Of a DNA stretch of 32,733 nucleotides, positions 26,821 through 32,733 are shown piece after piece. Numbering within the stretch: the first letter of the stretch is position 1; every line of letters begins with the position of its first letter. This DNA is from Pseudonocardia sp. Its GTDB lineage: Bacteria > Actinomycetota > Actinomycetes > Mycobacteriales > Pseudonocardiaceae. The position numbers and the translations under genes were made by a program. Location: assembly GCA_025465235.1 (NCBI GenBank), contig JAODNO010000358.1, positions 1 through 32,733 of the forward strand. The letters are read 5' to 3'. The notes beneath the pieces are model-generated. The model made no database searches. It saw only the letters and a program-made list of their open reading frames with translations, and was not told the DNA's origin.

Positions 26821-28037
26821 CCGACACCCCCCTGTCGCTGCGTGCCGATCTTGAGCTCCCGGAACGGCAGGTCACGGTCGACCTGCGGCTCCTTCGGCAG
26901 GCCGAGGATCCGCTCACCGATGATGTTGCGCTGCACCTCGTTGGTCCCCCCGGCGATGCTCGACGCGGGTGCGGAGTTGATACCCAGCGCCAGCTCGGCC
27001 GCGCGCGCGTCGTCGGGATCCCACGCGACGGCGTCGGCGCCGCCGAGCTCGCTCGCGGTCTCGATCGCGCGCCGCAGCAGCAACGCGCCGGCCAGCTTGG
27101 CCACGGAGCCGCGCGCCCCGGGCGGGTTGCCGGCCGCGGCCTCCTGCCGCATCCGCGCGTTGAACAGCTCCAACGCGCGCTCGTGCGCGTACAGCTCCGC
27201 CAGCCGCTCCCGCTGGGTCGGCTCGGCGGCGACTCCCTCGTGCCGCGCGAGCTCGACGAGCGAGGCGAACTCCAGCGGGTTGCTGCGCGGCCTGCGCGTG
27301 GCTCCGATCGACACCCGCTCGTGGCCGAGCATCGTCACCGCGGCCTGCCACCCACGGTTGACCTCGCCGATCACCGCGTCCTCGGGGATCCGCACGTCGT
27401 CGAAGTAGACCTCGTTGAACGGGGCACGCCCGGACATGTCCTTCAACGGCCGCACGGTGACCCCGGGATCGCGCATGTCGACGATGAACATCGTCAGGCC
27501 CGCGTGCTTGGGCCGGTCGGGGTCAGTGCGGGCAAGCAGGGCGCCGTAGTCGGCCCACTGCGCGTTCGTCGTCCACACCTTCTGCCCGTTCACCACCCAG
27601 CCGTCCTCGTCCCGCACCGCGCGCGTCTGCAGGCTCGCGACGTCGGACCCGGCGCCGGGCTCGGAGAACAGCTGGCACCAGATCTCCTCACCGCGCAGGA
27701 GCTTGGGCAGGGACCGCTGCTTCTGCTCCGGCGTCCCCAGGTCGACGATGGTGGGGCCGCACATACCCATGCCGATGATGAACGGGTATGTCGGGAGCTC
27801 GAACTCGGCGGCCTCCTCGCTGAAGACCTGCTGCTCCGCGGTGCCCAGCCCCTGCCCGCCGACCTCCGTCGGCCAGGTGATGCCGGCGTATCCGGCGGCG
27901 TACAGCGCGGCCTGGAACTCCCGCGCCCGGCGAAGCTGCTCGTCGGGCGTGAGCCCGGCGGCCGGACCGGGGGCATGAGCCGTGAGCCAGGCGCGCACGC
28001 TGCTGCGGTAGTCCTGGGTCGCGTCGACCAGGGTCAT
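26817..28037 (-). CDS. Acyl-CoA dehydrogenase family protein (FadE-like)
   Basis: GYAGITWPTEVGGQGLGTAEQQVFSEEAAEFELP...CQLFSEPGAGSDVASLQTRAVRDEDGWVVNGQKVWTTNAQWADYGALLARTD...SSIAGGTNEVQRNIIGERILGLP; ATG at 28037 preferred on RBS spacing (28043 alternative). Confidence 0.96.
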   Translation of the reverse strand: MTLVDATQDYRSSVRAWLTAHAPGPAAGLTPDEQLRRAREFQAALYAAGYAGITWPTEVGGQGLGTAEQQVFSEEAAEFELPTYPFIIGMGMCGPTIVDLGTPEQKQRSLPKLLRGEEIWCQLFSEPGAGSDVASLQTRAVRDEDGWVVNGQKVWTTNAQWADYGALLARTDPDRPKHAGLTMFIVDMRDPGVTVRPLKDMSGRAPFNEVYFDDVRIPEDAVIGEVNRGWQAAVTMLGHERVSIGATRRPRSNPLEFASLVELARHEGVAAEPTQRERLAELYAHERALELFNARMRQEAAAGNPPGARGSVAKLAGALLLRRAIETASELGGADAVAWDPDDARAAELALGINSAPASSIAGGTNEVQRNIIGERILGLPKEPQVDRDLPFRELKIGTQRQGGVG

Positions 28038-28075
28038 GCGCATCCCTCCACGACGTCGAGAGGTAGATACGCCGG

Positions 28076-28099
28076 AACTTACCGATCACTCGTTAAGTT
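28076..28099. promoter_or_regulatory. Imperfect palindrome, candidate TetR operator (site 1)
   Basis: AACTTACCGATCACTCGTTAAGTT; pattern AACTTA-n-CGA-n4-TCG-n-TAAGTT in the divergent acad/tetR intergenic region. Confidence 0.6.
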
Positions 28100-28140
28100 G
28101 ACAACGGCCCAACAGCCCACCCACCGCACGTACCGCCCAT

Positions 28141-28803
28141 ATGCTGACACCCGTGAGCACCGCATCCGACCTGCCACTCGACGCCGTGGACACCGGCGCC
28201 GAACCAGGCGGCACACCGGTCATCCCGCGCGGTGGCGGCCGCGACGCCATCACCGGCGCCGCCCGCGAGATCTTCGCCGAACGTGGCTACCACGGCACCT
28301 CGATCCGCGACATCGCCAAGCGTGCCGGGCTCAGCCTCTCCGCCATGTACTACTGGCACCCCAGCAAGCAGCACCTGCTCGCGGCGCTGATCGAGGAGAG
28401 CACTTACGACTACTTCCACCGCTGCGACGAGGCGCTGCGCGAGGTGGGGGACGACCCGGCCGACCGGTTGCGAGCGCTGGTGCGGGCCACCGTCGAGTAC
28501 CGCGTGCGCCGCCGCGTCGAGAGCAACATCGGCACGCAGGAGTGGCGCAACCTGGAGCCCGACAACCGCGAGCGCCTCGACGGGCTGCGCCGCTCGGCGA
28601 CCCAGCTGTGGGCAGACATCATCAACGACGGCGTGACGCGGGGAACGTTCCGCTGCGCCCATCCCGGCGATGCACGACGTTCGATCGTGGCCGCCTGCAA
28701 TGCGATCGCCCAGTGGTACGAACCGTCCGGCGAGCTCGGCCTGCCCGATCTCGTCGAGCGGTACACGGAGATCGCGTTGCGGATCGTCGACTACCCCAGC
28801 TGA
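28141..28803 (+). CDS. TetR family transcriptional regulator
   Basis: GRDAITGAAREIFAERGYHGTSIRDIAKRAGLSLSAMYYWHPSKQHLLAALIEE; possible alternative GTG start at 28153. Confidence 0.95.
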   Translation: MLTPVSTASDLPLDAVDTGAEPGGTPVIPRGGGRDAITGAAREIFAERGYHGTSIRDIAKRAGLSLSAMYYWHPSKQHLLAALIEESTYDYFHRCDEALREVGDDPADRLRALVRATVEYRVRRRVESNIGTQEWRNLEPDNRERLDGLRRSATQLWADIINDGVTRGTFRCAHPGDARRSIVAACNAIAQWYEPSGELGLPDLVERYTEIALRIVDYPS

Positions 28804-28830
28804 CCTCGACCCTCCCGGTCACGGTGGATC

Positions 28831-28852
28831 TGACTATACGATCGTTAAGTTA
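28831..28852. promoter_or_regulatory. Imperfect palindrome centred on CGATCG, candidate TetR operator (site 2)
   Basis: TGACTATACGATCGTTAAGTTA; shares TCGTTAAGTT with site 1; lies 33 bp upstream of the thiolase start. Confidence 0.6.
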
Positions 28853-28884
28853 CCGTCGAGATCCGCGACGAAGGGGAAATTCCG

Positions 28885-30027
28885 GTGGCTGAGGCCTACA
28901 TCGTCGGTGCCGTCCGTACGCCCGTCGGCACGCGCAAGGGGGCGCTGGCCGGCGTTCATCCCGCCGACCTCGGCGCACACGTCCTGCGCGAGCTCGTCGA
29001 CCGCACCGGGATCGACCCCTCCGCGGTCGAGGACGTGATCATGGGTTGCGTGGTGCAGCTCGGCCCGCAGGCCGGCGACATCGCGCGTACCGCGTGGCTC
29101 TCGGCCGGCCTGCCGCAGAGCGTGCCGGGGGTGACGATCGACCGGCAATGCGGCTCCTCCCAGCAGGCCCTGCACTTCGCGGCGCAGGGCGTGATGTCCG
29201 GGACACAGGATCTGGTCGTCGCGGCAGGTATCGAGAACATGGCGATGGTGCCGATGGGGGCCAACGCCGCCGCCGTGAAGGAGCTCGGAGCGTCGCCGAA
29301 GGGCGACGGGTGGGCGGAGCGGTACGGCGACCAGGAGATCTCCCAGTTCCGCGGCGCACAGCTGATCTGTGAGAAGTGGGGCTACCGCCGCGACGACCTC
29401 GAGCGCTTCGCCCTGGAGAGCCACCGGCGGGCGGTGCGGGCGATCGACGAGGGACGCTTCGCCGGGCAGATCACCCCGGTCGCGGGGGCCGACACCGACG
29501 AGGGCGCACGCCGCGATACGTCGCTTCAGCAGATGGCGCAGCTCAAGGCCCTGCGTGAGGGCTGGGAGATCACCGCCGCCGTCTCGAGCCAGATGTCGGT
29601 GGGCGCGGGCGCGCTGCTCGTCGCCTCCGAACGAGCGGTGCAGACGCACAACCTCACCCCGCTGGCGCGGGTGCACACCCTCGCGGTCGTCGGCGACGAC
29701 CCGGTCTACATGCTCACCGGCCCGATTCCGGCGACGGCGGCCGCCTTGAGCCGGTCCGGCCTCGGCATCGACGACATCGACCTGTTCGAGGTCAACGAGG
29801 CGTTCGCCCCGGTCGTGCTGGCCTGGGCGCACGAGACCGGAGCGTCGCTGGAGAGGACCAACGTCAACGGCGGTGCGATCGCGCTCGGCCACCCGCTCGG
29901 CGCCACCGGCGCGATCCTGGCCACGAAGCTGGTGCACGAGCTGCACCGCACCGGCGGTCGCTACGGCCTGCAGACGATGTGTGAGGGCGGCGGGCAGGCC
30001 AACGCCACGATCCTCGAGCGCGTCTGA
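28885..30027 (+). CDS. Thiolase / acetyl-CoA acyltransferase
   Basis: AYIVGAVRTPVGTRKGALAGVHPADLGAHVLRELVDRTGID, active-site DRQCGSSQQALHFAAQ, NVNGGAIALGHPLGATGA, CEGGGQANATILERV; GTG start. Confidence 0.96.
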   Translation: MAEAYIVGAVRTPVGTRKGALAGVHPADLGAHVLRELVDRTGIDPSAVEDVIMGCVVQLGPQAGDIARTAWLSAGLPQSVPGVTIDRQCGSSQQALHFAAQGVMSGTQDLVVAAGIENMAMVPMGANAAAVKELGASPKGDGWAERYGDQEISQFRGAQLICEKWGYRRDDLERFALESHRRAVRAIDEGRFAGQITPVAGADTDEGARRDTSLQQMAQLKALREGWEITAAVSSQMSVGAGALLVASERAVQTHNLTPLARVHTLAVVGDDPVYMLTGPIPATAAALSRSGLGIDDIDLFEVNEAFAPVVLAWAHETGASLERTNVNGGAIALGHPLGATGAILATKLVHELHRTGGRYGLQTMCEGGGQANATILERV

Positions 30028-30039
30028 TCCGCGTCCCGA

Positions 30040-30067
30040 ACCGGCCCGCTCCGGCGAGCGGGCCGGT
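30040..30067. terminator. Strong 12-bp stem, candidate bidirectional terminator between convergent thiolase and SDR genes
   Basis: ACCGGCCCGCTC-CGGC-GAGCGGGCCGGT, perfect dyad in the 51-bp convergent gap. Confidence 0.8.
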
Positions 30068-30078
30068 CCGGCTCATCC

Positions 30079-30843
30079 TCAGCGCGGCGCCATCCGCAGC
30101 GCACCGTCGAGCCGGATCGTCTCGCCGTTGAGCATGGGGTTCTCGATGATCTGCACGGCGAGCCGGGCGTACTCGTCGGGCTGTCCGAGCCGGGGCGGGT
30201 TGGGCACCTGCGCGCCCAGCGCGGCCTTCTTCTCCTCCTCCATCCGCCCGAGCAACGGCGTGTCGAACAGACCGGGCGCGATCGTGCACACCCGGATCCC
30301 GCGGCTGGCGAGGTCGCGGGCCGCAACCAGCGTCAGGCCCACCACACCCGCCTTCGACGCGGAGTAGGAGGCCTGCCCGATCTGCCCGTCGAACGCGGCG
30401 ATCGACGCCGTCATGACGACGACGCCACGCTCCTCACCGAGCGGCTCCAGCCGGGCCATCCGGGCGGCGGCGAGCCGGAGCACATTGAACGAGCCGATCA
30501 GGTTCAGCTGCACGATCTGGGTGAACCACTCGAGGTTCGCCGGGTTGCCGTCCCGATCGACGATTCGCTGGGCTCGGCCGCTTCCCGCGGTGTGCACCAC
30601 CGCACGAAGGTCGCCCACCTCCGCGACGGCGTCGAGCGCGGCCCCGACCTGCTCCGGCTCGGTCACGTCCGCCGCGACGAACATGGCGGCGGCGCCGAGT
30701 TCCTTGGCCAGCTCGGCTCCCGACGACGTCGGCAGGTCCGCGATCACCACCCGGCCACCGCCCTCGACGAGACGCCGGGCGGTCGCCTGCCCGAGGCCGG
30801 AGGCCCCGCCGGTGAGCAGGGTGGTCGTGTCTGCGATATCCAT
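30079..30843 (-). CDS. Short-chain dehydrogenase/reductase
   Basis: TTLLTGGASGLGQATARRLVEGGGRVVIADL, QASYSASKAGVVGLT (YxxxK), GIRVCTIAPGLFDTPLL. Confidence 0.96.
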   Translation of the reverse strand: MDIADTTTLLTGGASGLGQATARRLVEGGGRVVIADLPTSSGAELAKELGAAAMFVAADVTEPEQVGAALDAVAEVGDLRAVVHTAGSGRAQRIVDRDGNPANLEWFTQIVQLNLIGSFNVLRLAAARMARLEPLGEERGVVVMTASIAAFDGQIGQASYSASKAGVVGLTLVAARDLASRGIRVCTIAPGLFDTPLLGRMEEEKKAALGAQVPNPPRLGQPDEYARLAVQIIENPMLNGETIRLDGALRMAPR

Positions 30844-30879
30844 GGTCAGCTCCTCAGGTGGCAGTGGACGGTCCTGAAC

Positions 30880-32496
<1,617 letters not shown>

Positions 32497-32523
32497 GGTC
32501 ATCATCCCTTCCCGCCCCCTACT

Positions 32524-32733
32524 GTGATCGACGGTGCCTCGCCGCGAACGCCGATGGTGCGCGTGGTCGTCCTGTCCGGCGAGGGCGCGGACTTCTGCGC
32601 AGGCCTCGACTTCACCTCGTTCCGAGCGATGACGTCGGGCGAACGGCTCTCGGCGACCGCGCAGCTTCCGTCGTCCGCCGGGCCGGCCAAGGCGGCAGGC
32701 CAGCGGGCAGCGTACGTGTGGGCAGAGCTGCCC
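32524..32733 (+). CDS. Crotonase/enoyl-CoA hydratase-like fragment, apparently 5'-truncated; runs off the window
   Basis: Frame from GTG 32524: VIDGASPRTPMVRVVVLSGEGADFCAGLDFTSFRAMTSGERLSATAQLPSSAGPAKAAGQRAAYVWAELP...; canonical N-terminal strand (LNRPxxxNA) absent. Confidence 0.7.
   Translation, partial: MIDGASPRTPMVRVVVLSGEGADFCAGLDFTSFRAMTSGERLSATAQLPSSAGPAKAAGQRAAYVWAELP

Noticed and set aside
25930-28892. Long plus-strand ORFs (492 and 569 aa) over the acyl-CoA dehydrogenases
   Set aside because: Antisense GC artefacts, no domain signature.

Overview
High-GC actinobacterial chromosomal window; codon usage and family set suggest a Pseudonocardiales-type organism (inference). Left to right it contains: (i) the 3' end of katG, convergent with an overlapping araC-mntP pair; (ii) a divergent AraC / Baeyer-Villiger monooxygenase (BVMO) promoter, with the BVMO coupled to a MetX-fold alpha/beta hydrolase; (iii) a long stress/dormancy-like block of about 4.7-23.9 kb: a small Cys-rich protein, AraC-CapA, a zf-UBP protein, and a compact minus-strand chaperone operon (hsp20 remnant, general stress protein, dnaK, grpE, cbpA-type dnaJ, cbpM-like gene, clpB, thioredoxin), plus a type III CoA-transferase, a conserved small protein, a DLH-like hydrolase, a phosphoribosyltransferase/erythromycin-esterase fusion, an NDH-2-like flavoprotein, HdeD and GNAT; (iv) an acyl-CoA/ring-degradation-like cluster (two crotonases, paired acyl-CoA dehydrogenases, TetR, thiolase, SDR, second BVMO, 5'-truncated crotonase). 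The most notable observations are a 30-aa Hsp20 N-terminal remnant with an intact RBS at the head of the chaperone operon, an accessory-type DnaK carrying GGGTFE instead of GGGTFD, a gene set that parallels both the DosR regulon families of M. tuberculosis and the proteobacterial heat-resistance locus, candidate TetR operators on both sides of the tetR gene, and the PRTase-erythromycin esterase fusion. No tRNA, rRNA, CRISPR array, transposase or prophage genes were recognised.
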